36,481 nt of DNA. Origin: Candidatus Aminicenantota bacterium. Its GTDB lineage: Bacteria; Acidobacteriota; Aminicenantia; Aminicenantales; Aminicenantaceae. The position numbers and the translations under genes were made by a program. Positions 1 through 10,300 of this stretch are shown here, one piece after another. Numbering within the stretch: position 1 is the stretch's first letter; each line of letters begins with the position of its first letter. The stretch lies in the NCBI GenBank assembly GCA_011772475.1, contig WVZK01000031.1:1-36481 (forward strand), in the 5' to 3' direction. The notes beneath the pieces are model-generated. The model saw only the letters and a program-made list of their open reading frames with translations, was not told the DNA's origin and did not search any database.

Positions 1-1
1 C

Positions 2-64
2 AACTGGGATAAGGTAGCGGAGGTTTACGGGATCAAGGAACTTATAAGAAATATAAAGTTTTAA
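2..64 (+). CDS. C-terminal tail of an unidentified protein (partial)
   Basis: Only the last 20 codons are inside the window, in an open frame that enters from the left edge and ends at TAA. The tail (NWDKVAEVYG...) has the look of the final helix of a GT-B glycosyltransferase, where a W-[DE]-x-[VI]-A-[EK] sequence near the end is common, but 20 residues cannot establish this. The same strand continues with the RND-type exporter after about 106 bases. Confidence 0.4.
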   Translation, partial: NWDKVAEVYGIKELIRNIKF

Positions 65-170
65 ATCGGACGAAGCTTAAGGGAATCCCGCGCAAAAATT
101 TCAATTTTTCTCTGGACAAGAATTATTAGGAAAATTATCATTGTTTATTAAAAAACTATAAAGGTAAGTG

Positions 171-2912
171 ATGCGAGAAAAAATTCTTAAAAACCTGGCA
201 AAATTCCATGCTAATCATCCTTGGCGGATGTTAGTTATAGTTGTTGTTTTAACGATAATTTTTTTGGGTTTAGCATCGCGTTTAAAAGTAACCATGCGTT
301 GGTCTGATCTTTTGCCTTCCAAGGATAGACGTACGATTTCTTTTAACAAGATTATCAATGAATTTGTCTCTGCCACAAGCATAGTTGTCGTCGTTCAAGG
401 CAAGGAAGAATTGATAAAGTCTTTCGCTGAGGAAGCTGTTCCTAAAATTAAGCTTACGGTAGACCCGAAGGATTACAAACCATTCGTCAGGCGGGTAGAT
501 TATAAACAAGAAATTGATTTTATAAAGAGTCATGGACTGATGCTCATAAGAGCAGATGACCTAAAAAATATGAAGGATGTCTACAAGAATCCCAATCTCG
601 CTCCCTTACTCGAGAATATTAACAACAGCATAGAAAAAGAATATGTTGGCCGCGAGGAATCTCTTTCGACTAGAGAAAAAGAAGATGGGGCATTTGTGTT
701 TTTAGATGGTATTCAAAACTTGATAGACACAATCCAGCGATACGTGCAGGAGGATCTTCCCGAAAAATCTTTAGCGCAGGATCACAATAATCCTGCTCAG
801 CAGGCGGTTGATAAAATTCTCTTCGGTGAGCCTTATATTCTTTCCTACGACAAAACAACTCTCATCCTGAATGTCATTCCAAACTTCACTATGATGGATA
901 TGGAAAAGCTTGTCGATGGAGTTGACGCTGTTCAAGAGGTGGTTGATTCAGTTTTAGAGGATTATCCAGATGTGACAGCAGGCCTGACAGGTTTCATTCC
1001 AGTGGCGCACGATGAGATGGTTTACAGTGAAAAGAGCATAGGCTATACGACCGTGATCGCCTTGATCGCCGTGTTCTTTTTATTGGTCATTTCCTTTAGG
1101 ATGTGGATTGCACCGGTTTTAGGCTTACTTAATCTGGTGGTCGGAATCATATGGGCTATGGGGCTGGCTTTTATCCTCGTGGGCACATTGAATATCATGA
1201 CATATATGATGGCAGTGATCCTTATAGGTTTAGGAATCGATTTTTCGATCCACATGATCTCAGGTTTTACCGAGGGGAGGTCGTTAGGAAAGCAGATTCA
1301 AGAAGCAATGGAAGAGACATTTCTCAAGAGCGGAAAGGGCATTCTAACCGGTGGTCTAACGACGAGCATTGCTTTCCTGACCTTGAGTATCAGCAGCTCC
1401 CGCGGAATGAAAGAACTGGGCGTTATCGCCGGCGGAGGTTTGGTTGCCATCTTGATCGTGACTTTCCTTTTCCTTCCATCCCTTCTTGTTTTAAGAGAAC
1501 ATCGATTTGAAAAAAAGAGGAAAAAGGGGAAGCTAAGAAAAGAGTTTACTTTGAGGGACATTTCCTTCAAGTCCCTGGGAAATATTGGCAAATTTCTTTC
1601 CCTGCGATATCTGGCTACCATTATCGCCTCTATTCTCGTTACTGCCTTTTTAATTTTATCTGCGACCAAGATTTCTTTTGACCAGAACTACATGAATCTG
1701 GAGCCGAAAGGATTGCCTTCGGTTACACTTCAAGATATTGTGCTGGAAAAATTTGACCTTAGCATGGATTATGCCATGATTTTGACTGATAACGCTGCCG
1801 AATCAAGGGCTACGGCTGAAAAAGCCAAAGATATAGGTTCAGTAGCTTTAGCAGAAGATATCTCACTCTACCTGCCCTCAAAGACACAGCAGGAAAGCAG
1901 AATCCCTTTCATCAACGAAATTCGAAAAGCGATAGGAGTTTCTGAAGCGAGGAGTGCTTTCAGCAGAGAGGATTATGAGAGATCCCTCCAGGAACTCGGT
2001 CGTTTAGAAATGAACATTATCGAGATTCAGGATTTGGCGTACTTAGGAGGTCAGGATAAGGTGGATAGCAAATGCGCTGAGATTGTTGGTGAGGCTGATG
2101 ACCCGGAACCCAAGAGTCTGATAAAGGATTTAATCAAGATCTTAGAAAAGGATAGAAAGATGACATTGGCAGGACTGGAAGAATTCCAGAGGGACTTCGC
2201 TCCGTATTTTAAAAAGTCGGTTATCCAGATGTCTTTGGAAGAGACGGTTAAATTTGAAAATCTTCCCGCAAGTATCTTGGACAGGTATACAAATAAGGAA
2301 AGAACAAAATTCTTAGTCACGATATTTCCTGGGGATAACATCTGGCAGGATGCAGAGTTTTTAAAGCGCTTTGTTGAAGATTTAGAAAGAGTCAGCGAAA
2401 ACACCACCGGCATGCCGCCTGTTTTTAGGGCTCTCATCGAGATTGTCGCAAGAGACGGGAGAAACGCGATTCTGCTGGCGCTTGTCGTTGTTTTTTTCGT
2501 CCTCTGGTTAGATTACAAAAATCCGGGGCATGCTCTTATGGCCATGATCCCCCTGACAATCGGTGTTTTCTGGATGGTAGGAATGATGGGACTCGCCGGA
2601 ATGAAGCTGACTGTGATGAGTGTCATGGGTCTTCCGATGATTGTCGGCATAGGAGTGGATGATGGAGTTCATATCGTCCATCGCTGGCGTATTGAAGGAA
2701 AAGGAAAGATAACTCAAATCTTTGCCAGCACTGGAAAGGCCATCCTTCTTACAAGTGCCACGACAATGCTGGCCTTCGGGTCTCTTGTGTTTTCTGTCTG
2801 GCCTGGATTTGCCAGTCTCGGCGTTGCCATGTTTATCGGTGTTGGTGCCTGTTTTTTATCAACAGTCATTATTTTGTCTGGAATACTTGGATTATTAGAA
2901 AGGCAAAAGTGA
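171..2912 (+). CDS. RND superfamily (MMPL/HpnN-like) exporter
   Basis: This is a large inner-membrane transporter of the RND/MMPL superfamily, about 913 residues, whose members use the proton gradient to move lipids or hydrophobic molecules towards the envelope. The classic two-halves plan is visible: a first membrane helix near residues 18-38, a large extracytoplasmic domain, a bundle of helices around 300-450, a second helix near 480-500, a second soluble domain, and a final bundle from about 765. Each half carries the TM4-type motif with acidic residues (GLGIDFSIH near 357 and GIGVDDGVH near 830), which in this superfamily relays protons. The ORF track opens at GTG 168; I prefer ATG 171 because AAGG at 161-164 is then correctly spaced. 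The substrate cannot be read from sequence; hopanoid or other lipid export is possible. Confidence 0.85.
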   Translation: MREKILKNLAKFHANHPWRMLVIVVVLTIIFLGLASRLKVTMRWSDLLPSKDRRTISFNKIINEFVSATSIVVVVQGKEELIKSFAEEAVPKIKLTVDPKDYKPFVRRVDYKQEIDFIKSHGLMLIRADDLKNMKDVYKNPNLAPLLENINNSIEKEYVGREESLSTREKEDGAFVFLDGIQNLIDTIQRYVQEDLPEKSLAQDHNNPAQQAVDKILFGEPYILSYDKTTLILNVIPNFTMMDMEKLVDGVDAVQEVVDSVLEDYPDVTAGLTGFIPVAHDEMVYSEKSIGYTTVIALIAVFFLLVISFRMWIAPVLGLLNLVVGIIWAMGLAFILVGTLNIMTYMMAVILIGLGIDFSIHMISGFTEGRSLGKQIQEAMEETFLKSGKGILTGGLTTSIAFLTLSISSSRGMKELGVIAGGGLVAILIVTFLFLPSLLVLREHRFEKKRKKGKLRKEFTLRDISFKSLGNIGKFLSLRYLATIIASILVTAFLILSATKISFDQNYMNLEPKGLPSVTLQDIVLEKFDLSMDYAMILTDNAAESRATAEKAKDIGSVALAEDISLYLPSKTQQESRIPFINEIRKAIGVSEARSAFSREDYERSLQELGRLEMNIIEIQDLAYLGGQDKVDSKCAEIVGEADDPEPKSLIKDLIKILEKDRKMTLAGLEEFQRDFAPYFKKSVIQMSLEETVKFENLPASILDRYTNKERTKFLVTIFPGDNIWQDAEFLKRFVEDLERVSENTTGMPPVFRALIEIVARDGRNAILLALVVVFFVLWLDYKNPGHALMAMIPLTIGVFWMVGMMGLAGMKLTVMSVMGLPMIVGIGVDDGVHIVHRWRIEGKGKITQIFASTGKAILLTSATTMLAFGSLVFSVWPGFASLGVAMFIGVGACFLSTVIILSGILGLLERQK

Positions 2913-2949
2913 CTTTGTAATTCCCAAATTCCCAAATCCCAGTAATTTG

Positions 2950-4101
2950 TTATTTCTTGCTTTCGTGATATTCCTTGAATTTTTGAATGAACCAGGCCCA
3001 AATCTTTTTATGGAAAGCAAGGCTCGGAGGGTTGCTTTCCAGGATGGAAAGCAAGCTCTTTTCTTGTTTATCCTGAGGGGTAAACCTGAATTTTTCTTCA
3101 TGATCATAGAGAATGGGAAATTCTGGATGGAACTGGACACCAAACACGTTAGGGTATTTTTCATGTTCGATGGCTTCCACAACTTTTCCGTCCAGAGATG
3201 TGGCAGCAATTTTTATCCCTTTCCCTAACCTATCAGCCATCTGGTGGTGGGCGCTGAGGATATAGGGAGTGTCTTCTTTGTTGAAACCGATCTCAGAGCA
3301 GAATTTTCCCCTTTCAACGAGTTTTATGGGATGCATGTGGAAGGAAAAAAGTTCTTCTTCAGGATAAAGACGGGCAAGGGGATTGGCATGCCAATTTTCT
3401 CTCCCCAGGTCGATGACGTCTTCAAAATATTTTTTCCCGTACTTCACAGACCAAATGTCTTGAGTCAGCGTTCCTCCTGTCCCTACATTGAGGCTCTGGG
3501 CTCCGAGGCATATGCCCAGGATAGGAAATTGGGGGGAAGATTCAAGGAAAGCTTTAAAGTTTCCTTCTTGAAATCCTCCCAAAAGATGAAAAATTAAAGA
3601 AAGCTCAATAAAATGACGGTAGGGTGTTGAGATACGTGTAAGGAGGTTTGTTTTGCTCTTGAAAATGGAGGGAGGAATGTCTGCTCCTCCAAAGAATATA
3701 ATGCCGTCTGATTTCTGAAAGATATTTTTAAAATCATCTGTGCAGGAGTTTTTTTGAAAAAGATTATCTTTATTAAGCTCGCCTGAGACTTGATGAAACT
3801 TGAACCATTCCATGTTGTTTTCTTTGACAAACTCCTTTGATTTCTCGTAGTCGGTTTTCTCATTGGCGTGGTAAACACCGATGACTATCAGGTTTTCCTG
3901 CGGAAACAAGTTTTTTTTCCTGAGCTTTACAAGAGATTTGATAGACCCGATAGAAGGATAGAGAATTGCTAATCTTACTTCTTTTGAGGAAAGCTCTGCT
4001 TTATCAAAGTATCTGTCCGAGGATTGGGAGAAGAGCATCCCTCCCAAAAACAAAAAGATGAACAATATAAAAAGAGGCTTTTTCAAGAAAATCAATTTCA
4101 T
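2950..4101 (-). CDS. Exported peptidase C26 / class I glutamine amidotransferase-like protein
   Basis: The 383-residue product has the class I glutamine amidotransferase fold as used by gamma-glutamyl hydrolases (peptidase C26). Visible landmarks are FFGGADIPP, the nucleophile elbow GICLGAQ, a SAHHQ segment, and the catalytic His-Glu pair in GVQFHPE, so the triad looks complete. It begins with a hydrophobic signal peptide (residues 1-26 ending LFSQ), which suggests export, unlike cytoplasmic relatives such as PuuD or GuaA. The start is supported by GGAGG just upstream. It ends 37 bases from the convergent exporter gene. The likely activity is hydrolysis of gamma-glutamyl bonds in a peptide or folate-like substrate outside the cytoplasm; the substrate is unknown. 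Confidence 0.8.
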   Translation of the reverse strand: MKLIFLKKPLFILFIFLFLGGMLFSQSSDRYFDKAELSSKEVRLAILYPSIGSIKSLVKLRKKNLFPQENLIVIGVYHANEKTDYEKSKEFVKENNMEWFKFHQVSGELNKDNLFQKNSCTDDFKNIFQKSDGIIFFGGADIPPSIFKSKTNLLTRISTPYRHFIELSLIFHLLGGFQEGNFKAFLESSPQFPILGICLGAQSLNVGTGGTLTQDIWSVKYGKKYFEDVIDLGRENWHANPLARLYPEEELFSFHMHPIKLVERGKFCSEIGFNKEDTPYILSAHHQMADRLGKGIKIAATSLDGKVVEAIEHEKYPNVFGVQFHPEFPILYDHEEKFRFTPQDKQEKSLLSILESNPPSLAFHKKIWAWFIQKFKEYHESKK

Positions 4102-4218
4102 TTTAATCCTCCAATCTTTTGGTTAGGATTTTCTTTTCAAATATGGCTTGAATTATAATTTTCTTTTTTTGTTATATCAATATTTTCTTTAGAAATTATC
4201 CCTTTAGTTCTGGCTACA

Positions 4219-4412
4219 GAAAAAAAGGGCAGACAAGAAAAAAAGACAAGAAAAAAAGGGACAGGCTACTTTTCTATAAATTTAGTAGGGGTTTGATTTA
4301 TCAAATCCGCACGTTTAAAAAAAGTAGCCTGTCCCCATTTTCTTCCCCTTTGTAGGGGCTTGATTCATCAAGCCCACCTTTTGAAGGAAAAAACAGCCTG
4401 CCCCCTTTTTTT
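4219..4412. repeat. Inverted-repeat element A (triplicated left arm, doubled right part)
   Basis: The left side has three tandem arms at 4219-4236, 4237-4249 and 4250-4269, each made of GAAAAAAAG followed by a variant of GGCAGACAA, GACAA or GGACAGGCTAC. The complementary right arm GTAGCCTGTCCCC lies at 4324-4336. Between them is a palindromic core of the form TAGGGGTTTGATTTATCAAA. A second core (GGGCTTGAT-TC-ATCAAGCCC, a perfect 9-bp palindrome) and a second right arm (CAGCCTGCCCCC plus T7) follow at 4352-4412. It fills most of the gap 4102-4501 between a minus-strand gene and the small gene at 4502. No transposase is in the window. It resembles a non-autonomous REP/MITE-type repeat. Confidence 0.85.
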
Positions 4413-4501
4413 CCGCATTATTTTGTATCTCGTAATTATAAATATTATAATGGAATATCCAAAGAGCTACTGCAATTGTAGAAACTCCAGGAGCAAAAAT
4501 C

Positions 4502-4756
4502 ATGGGCCAGCCCAAAAAAAATGAAGAAGATGGAATGTTCGAGCTGAAGTTTTATTCCGGCTACAAGAGAGAAGAGATTCCGAAGGCTGTCGTAATAGGC
4601 AACCGCGAATTCAAAATAGACGAGATTATTTCGAGAAAAAGAGCTATGGACCAGAAATCTGGAAGAAGGTTTGAAGTTTTCAAGTGCAAGATGGAAGGAG
4701 AGATCGTCGAGATTACAGTATTTGAATCAGGAAAATGGGAAATTTTTTTCTCATAA
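4502..4756 (+). CDS. Small conserved-looking hypothetical protein
   Basis: I do not recognise this 84-residue soluble protein. It is rich in Lys and Glu, with alternating hydrophobic stretches (KAVVIGNREFKIDEII; GEIVEITVFESGKWEIFF) suggesting a small mostly beta fold. It has no signal peptide or membrane segment. An AGGAG eight bases before ATG supports the start; a second in-frame ATG at codon 12 is an alternative. It sits alone between two inverted-repeat elements (A and C), so it appears to be a single-gene unit. The codon use and clear RBS make it likely to be real rather than a chance ORF. Confidence 0.6.
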   Translation: MGQPKKNEEDGMFELKFYSGYKREEIPKAVVIGNREFKIDEIISRKRAMDQKSGRRFEVFKCKMEGEIVEITVFESGKWEIFFS

Positions 4757-4793
4757 AATGTTGTTTTTATGATACAGCTATTTATTTTTAAAT

Positions 4794-4911
4794 AAAAAAA
4801 GGGGCAGTAAAAAGGGGACAGTAAAATGGGGACAGGCTACTTTTTAATAAATTTCGTAGGGTTGTGATTTATCAAACCAACACATAAAAAAGTAGCCTGC
4901 CCCCTTTTTTT
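4794..4911. repeat. Inverted-repeat element C (triplicated left arm)
   Basis: Three tandem left arms are present: 4794-4808 (AAAAAAAGGGGCAGT), 4809-4822 (AAAAAGGGGACAGT) and 4823-4840 (AAAATGGGGACAGGCTAC). The matching right arm GTAGCCTGCCCCC with a T7 tail is at 4892-4911. The core GTAGGGTTGTGATTTATCAAACC is a degenerate version of the core in element A. It occupies the middle of the gap between the small gene and the DUF5916 gene. The remaining sequence up to 5071 is AT-rich and shows nothing else convincing. Confidence 0.85.
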
Positions 4912-5071
4912 CTTTTTGCATCTTATATTCGTTCCTTGGTCTCCTTTTTTCTGTCATATTTAGTTTTTTTTAAAATGCAAAACCTTTTTGCCCTTTTTTT
5001 CGTTTACCCTAGTGAAACTGTGAATCAGTGAGTAAGATGACAAAAGTTTTAGATAGTTTAGGATAAGAACA

Positions 5072-7210
5072 ATGTTGAAGAAAACCGCATTTATATTAAT
5101 TTTTTCCTTCTGTCTAGTACTTTTCCCTCAATCCGTCTTCACTTCTTCCCAGGAGATTTTAAAGGTTCCAGAACTTTCTCATGCGCCCAAGATTGATGGT
5201 GTAATTGAAAATCAACTATGGGAGAGAGAAGCATTAAAGATCGAAGGTTTTCTCCAGTTTACTCCTAAAGAAAAGGGGATACCCACTGAAAAAACCGTAG
5301 CTTATATCGGCTATGATAAAAAATGTTTCTATTTCGCTTTTCGCTGCTATGATTCTGAGCCGAAGAAATTAAGAGCGACCATAACCAACCGCGACAATAT
5401 CATTGATGATGATTGGATCGCTGTCTTTATAGATACTTTTAACGAGAAGCGCCGGGCTTTTTCATTTTTCATCAATCCTCGAGGCGTCCAGATGGATCTG
5501 ATGCGGATTGAGGAAGGCGGAAACGATTATATGGACGAGAGTTGGGATACGGTTTTCCGTTCAGACGGGAAGATTGATGAACAGGGCTACACGGTAGAGA
5601 TGGCCATTCCTTTCAAGAGCATTCGATTCCCTGATAAGGAGAATAAGGTTTGGGGAGTTATGCTCGGCAGGACCATTGCCCGCAAAGGAGAGATTGTTAT
5701 CTGGCCTCCGGTATCAAAATCCATTCCTGGTTTGCTTACTCAGGAAGAGGAGATTGTGATTCGGGGGGAGGTGGAGAAAGGAAAAAACTTCGAGCTCATG
5801 CCTATAATAACTTCTCTCAAAAATAAAGATGAAAAAACAGACCTTCAGCCCGGGATGAACTTCAAATGGGGGATTAGCTCTGATTTAACCCTTGATCTTA
5901 CTGTCAATCCTGATTTTAGCCACATCGAGGCAGATGCACCTCAGATTGATATAAACCAGAGGTTTGCCCTCTACTATTCTGAAAAAAGACCCTTTTTCCT
6001 GGAAGGCATGGAAATTTTTCAATTTCCTGAAATCGATATGGTCTATACCCGAAGGATCATCGACCCTGCTGGGGGAGCAAAGCTCACCGGTAAGGTCGGA
6101 CGTTTCACCTACGGTTTTCTCTCTGCTTATGATACAAATCCCACCGAAAGCCTTTGGGAAGTCCATAACGGAGGAGAAATAGGTGATGATAATGCCCTCT
6201 TCAACATCCTCCGCGTCAAGACAGACGTTTTTAAAGAGTCCTATCTAGGATTTTGTCTGGCCGATAAAGAGATTGATGGCTCTTATAACAGGGTTTTAGG
6301 TGTTGATGGACAGTTCAGGTTCAAAGATAAATTCTTTTTTTCTTTTCAGGCTATAGGTTCCAAATCAAAGTTTGATGATCAGGAAACAAGTATCGTTCCA
6401 GCCATGTACGCAGACTTCTCTTACTTTTCCAAACACCTGGGTGGAGGATTGTACTGGATGTCGATCCATCCTGACTTTGAGGCCTCTTCTGGTTTTATAA
6501 ACCGAGTGGATTACAGAACGTTCGGAGCGTACACGCGATTCCGTGCTTATCCCGAGAAAAAATATCTGAATCAAGTCTCACTCGGGCTTAGTGCAGGACA
6601 AAGGTATGCTTATTTTGAGGACCTTTTGACTGATCGTTGGGCAAGAGCTAATCTTCACGTAAGGTTCACTGAATTCAGCCAGATGGATATTACATTCCAG
6701 AATTCTATGGAACGGTATGAAGGGATTGATTTCAACAGGAATTCTTATACTGTCCAGAGCGAAAACAATTTGATTAGCTGGATTCCGTTTGGATTTTACT
6801 TCAGGACAGGCCATAGCATCTTTTATGATCCTGATGATCCCTTTCTTGGGTGGAGTAATACTTACGGACTCTTTTTCAATGTTAAACCTAATAAACGGCT
6901 TCAGATGTCGGTGGATTTCAGCAAACAAACTTTCTGGGAGGAAAGAGGAGGAGAGCAGGTGTATGATTTCAACGCCGTGCGTCAAAGAACTACATACCAG
7001 CTTTCCAAAACCCTTTCTCTGAGGGCTATCGTTGATTACTACCGCGAAGACAATGAAATTTATGGTAGCTTCCTGGTAAGCTGGATCCTTAGACCGGGAA
7101 CAGTGTTCTTCTTTGGTGTTGATAGTAATTACTTAAAGGGGGGATCAGGCAGGTATGGCCAGGACAATTACAGCATCTTCATAAAATTCTCTTACTGGTG
7201 GAGAATTTAA
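5072..7210 (+). CDS. CBM9-like domain plus DUF5916 outer-membrane barrel protein
   Basis: The 712-residue product starts with a signal peptide (residues 1-25). Residues about 30-235 match the carbohydrate-binding family 9-like domain in layout: an opening PKIDGVIENQLWE, then VAYIGYDKKCFYFAFRC, a DDDWIAVFIDTF segment and a MAIPFKSIRF segment. The rest, with many alternating aromatic strands (SEKRPFFLEGMEIF; PDFSHIEADAPQID) and a C-terminal aromatic end (FSYWWRI), fits the DUF5916 family, which looks like an outer-membrane beta barrel. AGGA eight bases upstream supports the ATG. Family members are abundant in Bacteroidota and Acidobacteriota-type genomes; the function is not established, but surface binding or uptake of polymers is plausible. 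It stands alone between element C and mfd. Confidence 0.85.
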   Translation: MLKKTAFILIFSFCLVLFPQSVFTSSQEILKVPELSHAPKIDGVIENQLWEREALKIEGFLQFTPKEKGIPTEKTVAYIGYDKKCFYFAFRCYDSEPKKLRATITNRDNIIDDDWIAVFIDTFNEKRRAFSFFINPRGVQMDLMRIEEGGNDYMDESWDTVFRSDGKIDEQGYTVEMAIPFKSIRFPDKENKVWGVMLGRTIARKGEIVIWPPVSKSIPGLLTQEEEIVIRGEVEKGKNFELMPIITSLKNKDEKTDLQPGMNFKWGISSDLTLDLTVNPDFSHIEADAPQIDINQRFALYYSEKRPFFLEGMEIFQFPEIDMVYTRRIIDPAGGAKLTGKVGRFTYGFLSAYDTNPTESLWEVHNGGEIGDDNALFNILRVKTDVFKESYLGFCLADKEIDGSYNRVLGVDGQFRFKDKFFFSFQAIGSKSKFDDQETSIVPAMYADFSYFSKHLGGGLYWMSIHPDFEASSGFINRVDYRTFGAYTRFRAYPEKKYLNQVSLGLSAGQRYAYFEDLLTDRWARANLHVRFTEFSQMDITFQNSMERYEGIDFNRNSYTVQSENNLISWIPFGFYFRTGHSIFYDPDDPFLGWSNTYGLFFNVKPNKRLQMSVDFSKQTFWEERGGEQVYDFNAVRQRTTYQLSKTLSLRAIVDYYREDNEIYGSFLVSWILRPGTVFFFGVDSNYLKGGSGRYGQDNYSIFIKFSYWWRI

Positions 7211-7294
7211 TCTCCTTCATTTTATTCTTTCAGCTTATTCTGTCCGTTTAGTCTTATCCATTATTTCCGTTAATACCTCTACAGCATAATGCAT

Positions 7295-7322
7295 TTGTCT
7301 CGCCAGCTGTGTCGAGTATAAT
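7295..7322 (+). promoter_or_regulatory. Sigma70-like promoter for mfd, probably leaderless
   Basis: TTGTCT at 7295-7300 and a perfect TATAAT at 7317-7322 are separated by 16 bases. The mfd ATG follows the -10 box after only six bases, so the predicted transcription start falls on or next to the start codon, and no good Shine-Dalgarno is present. This is prediction from sequence only. Confidence 0.55.
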
Positions 7323-7328
7323 AGGATT

Positions 7329-10300
7329 ATGAGCTTGGATTTTCTTAAAGAAACAGAAGAATTCAAAGGGCTTCTTAAAGCCATAAACCAGGGAGAGAAA
7401 GGTCTGAAAGTCACCGGGCTTGTCGAAGCTTCAAAGCCGTATTTTCTCTCAGCACTGGCCCTGGAATCCAAAAAAAGAATTGTATTTATCCAGCCGTCAT
7501 CATTTCCCCTTTCTGAGATCGAAGAACAGTGCAGGTTTTATTTATCCCAGTTTTCCTCTGATCTAAGCCTCAGCTCTCTGCCTGCCCTCTCAGAAAGTCC
7601 TTACCTCGAGATTTTTCCTTCTCTCGATTCAATCTCCTCGAGGATGAGGTTTTTCTATGATCTAATACATAATTCATCTTCCCTGATCGTGACCCATATC
7701 TTCGGCTTGCTAAAGCCTTTCCCCAATCCGCAGAATCTCAAACGACTCTTTTTGAATTTAGAGAAGGGGGAGGCTTATGGACGGGACCAAATTCTGAACA
7801 TACTGGATGAGTACGGATACACCAGGGAAGATTTGATTAATTCGCATGGAGAATATGCCTGGCGTGGGGGGATTGTGGATGTATTTTCTCCCTGGCAGCT
7901 TCTTCCTTATCGAATCGAGTTCAGCGGCGACGAGATCGCATCGATTCGAGAATTTGATCCTTCTTATCAGCGCTCAGTAAGTAAAATTGATACCATTCTT
8001 CTTCCCTCTCTCAGGGAGTTTCCAAGTTCGTCTCATTTTCTCCAGGAATGGGAGGAAAAAATAAAAGAAAGAGAGGAAATCCGCCGTTTGAAGGATACAG
8101 GAGAAAAGATAGGTCGAGTGAAACGGGGGGATTTCTTCCCTTCTTTTTTCTATCTTTCTCTTCTTAATAAAGAGCATTTTGTTCCTTTTGATCATTATCT
8201 AAGAAATTCTCTGTTTATTATTGATGATATTGATGAGGTGGAAAAAGAATGGAAGGAGACTATCAAGGATTTAAGGGAGCAGTACGGAGAGCTCAAGAAT
8301 AGCGGAAATTTTTGTCTCTCTCCGGAAAAAATTTACCCACCCCCTCTCTGGGAGCAAATTAAGAATGATGCGATTCATTGGCAAGAGCTTGCTCCAAAGC
8401 GGGTGAGGAAAACGTTCTCCTTCTCCTTCCAATCTGTTCCCGAGTTTAAAAACAAGATTCCTTTCTTTCTTCAGTATATGAAAAAGCTGCAGAAAGAAAG
8501 AGAGAGATGCTTCATCTACTTTTCAAGCCCAGCTGTGCGCAAGAAGATGGCCAGCCTTCTTTCTCAGAGTGAAATTCTGTATCTTGAATCCTCCAGCCCC
8601 TTTGTTTTCCCTGAGGACGCCGCGGTTGTGCTTCTTGTGGGGAGCCTCCATCATGGATTCAGCTACCCCCAGGAAAAAATAGCCTTTTTTTCTGAGAAGG
8701 ATATTTTCACGGAAGAAAAGGTTATCGTTTCTCGTCTCCCAACAAAGCCCTTTATTTCCGATTTTCGTGACCTCAAAGGAGGAGATTATGTTGTTCATGC
8801 AGATTACGGGATAGGGCTTTTCATGGGCTTGATAAAGATGGAGATAGAGAAAAAAAACCGTGAATTCATCGAGATAATCTACAAGGATGAAGATAAACTC
8901 TTTATGCCTGTCGAGGACCTCAATCTTGTTCAAAAATACTCAAAAGTCGGCACGAGTTTGCCTCTTCTCAATAAATTGGGGAGTCCTTCTTGGGAAAGGA
9001 CTAAAGCCAGGACAAAAAAAGCTATAGAGAAAATGGCCAAGGAGCTGTTGCATCTCTATGCTCAAAGGAAAGCTATGGAGGGATTTAGCTTTAGCCCAGG
9101 AGGTGATTGGCAGTCTGAGTTTGAGAGAACGTTTGAATACGAGGAAACAGAAGATCAACTGAGAGCCATAAAAGAGATAATGAGTGATATGGAGACAGAG
9201 TTTCCGATGGACCGCCTACTTTGCGGAGATGTGGGATACGGAAAAACTGAAGTGGCGATGAGGGCTTCATTCAAGGCTGTGATGGACGGAAAGCAGGTGG
9301 CTGTTCTTTGTCCCACTACTGTTCTCGCTAGCCAGCATCTGAAGACATTCAGGAACAGGGTGGTTCTGTTTCCTGTCAGAGTCGAGGGCCTTACTCGGCT
9401 CCAAACAAAGGGCCAGCAAAAGAGAATCGTCGAGGATTTAAAAAAGGGATTAATCGATATTGTGATCGGGACTCATCGGCTTCTCTCCAAGGATGTTGAA
9501 TTCCGCGATTTAGGTCTTTTAATCGTCGATGAAGAACAAAGATTTGGAGTAAGCCACAAGGAAAAAATAAAAAAGATGAAGAGCGATATCGACGTTTTAA
9601 CCCTGAGCGCAACGCCTATCCCGAGGACTTTGAATTTATCTCTCTCTTCCCTCAGAGATATGAGCCTCATCGAGACGCCCCCCAAAGATCGACTGGCGAT
9701 ACATACGGTTGTGACTCCTTTCAGCCCCAGGCTTATTGCTTCTGCTGTAAAAACGGAATTGGCGCGGAAAGGCCAGGTTTACTTTATACACAACAGGATA
9801 GAAGACATTGATAAAATTGCCAAGATGATAGAGAAATTTGTACCTCAAGCAAGGGTTGCGGTAGTCCATGGAAAAATGCCCAGCGCTACTCTTGAGAAAA
9901 AGATGATTGACTTTATCAACCAGAAATTCAATGTGCTGGTTTCAACCACAATTATCGAGAATGGAATAGATATTCCTCTTGTTAATACCCTTATTGTGGA
10001 GCGAGCCGACCTTTTTGGCTTGGCCCAGCTTTATCAGCTTCGCGGCAGAGTGGGCCGTTCCTCCCGCCAAGCTATCGCCTATTTTCTAGTTCCTCCTTTT
10101 ACAGAGCTTACAAATCTAGCCAAGGAGCGCTTAAAAGCGCTTCAAGAATTTACTGAGCTAGGATCAGGGTTTCGGTTAGCTGCAAAAGATCTGGAGATAA
10201 GGGGTGCCGGGAATTTTTTGGGCTCTGAGCAGCATGGATATATGGAAGCAGTTGGATTTGATTATTATATGTATCTTTTTGAGAAGACGATTAAAGAACT

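Noticed and set aside
4219-4269. CRISPR array suggested by repeated units
   Set aside because: The units are 13-20 bases, directly adjacent and without spacers, and no cas genes are present.
4315-4515. 66-residue minus-strand ORF in element A
   Set aside because: Made largely of repeat sequence, with no RBS or protein-like composition.
7200-7215. Terminator after the DUF5916 gene (GGAGA/TCTCC)
   Set aside because: Only a 5-bp stem overlapping the stop codon and no continuous T-run follows.
8523-8933. 136-residue minus-strand ORF within mfd
   Set aside because: Antisense shadow with no family features.
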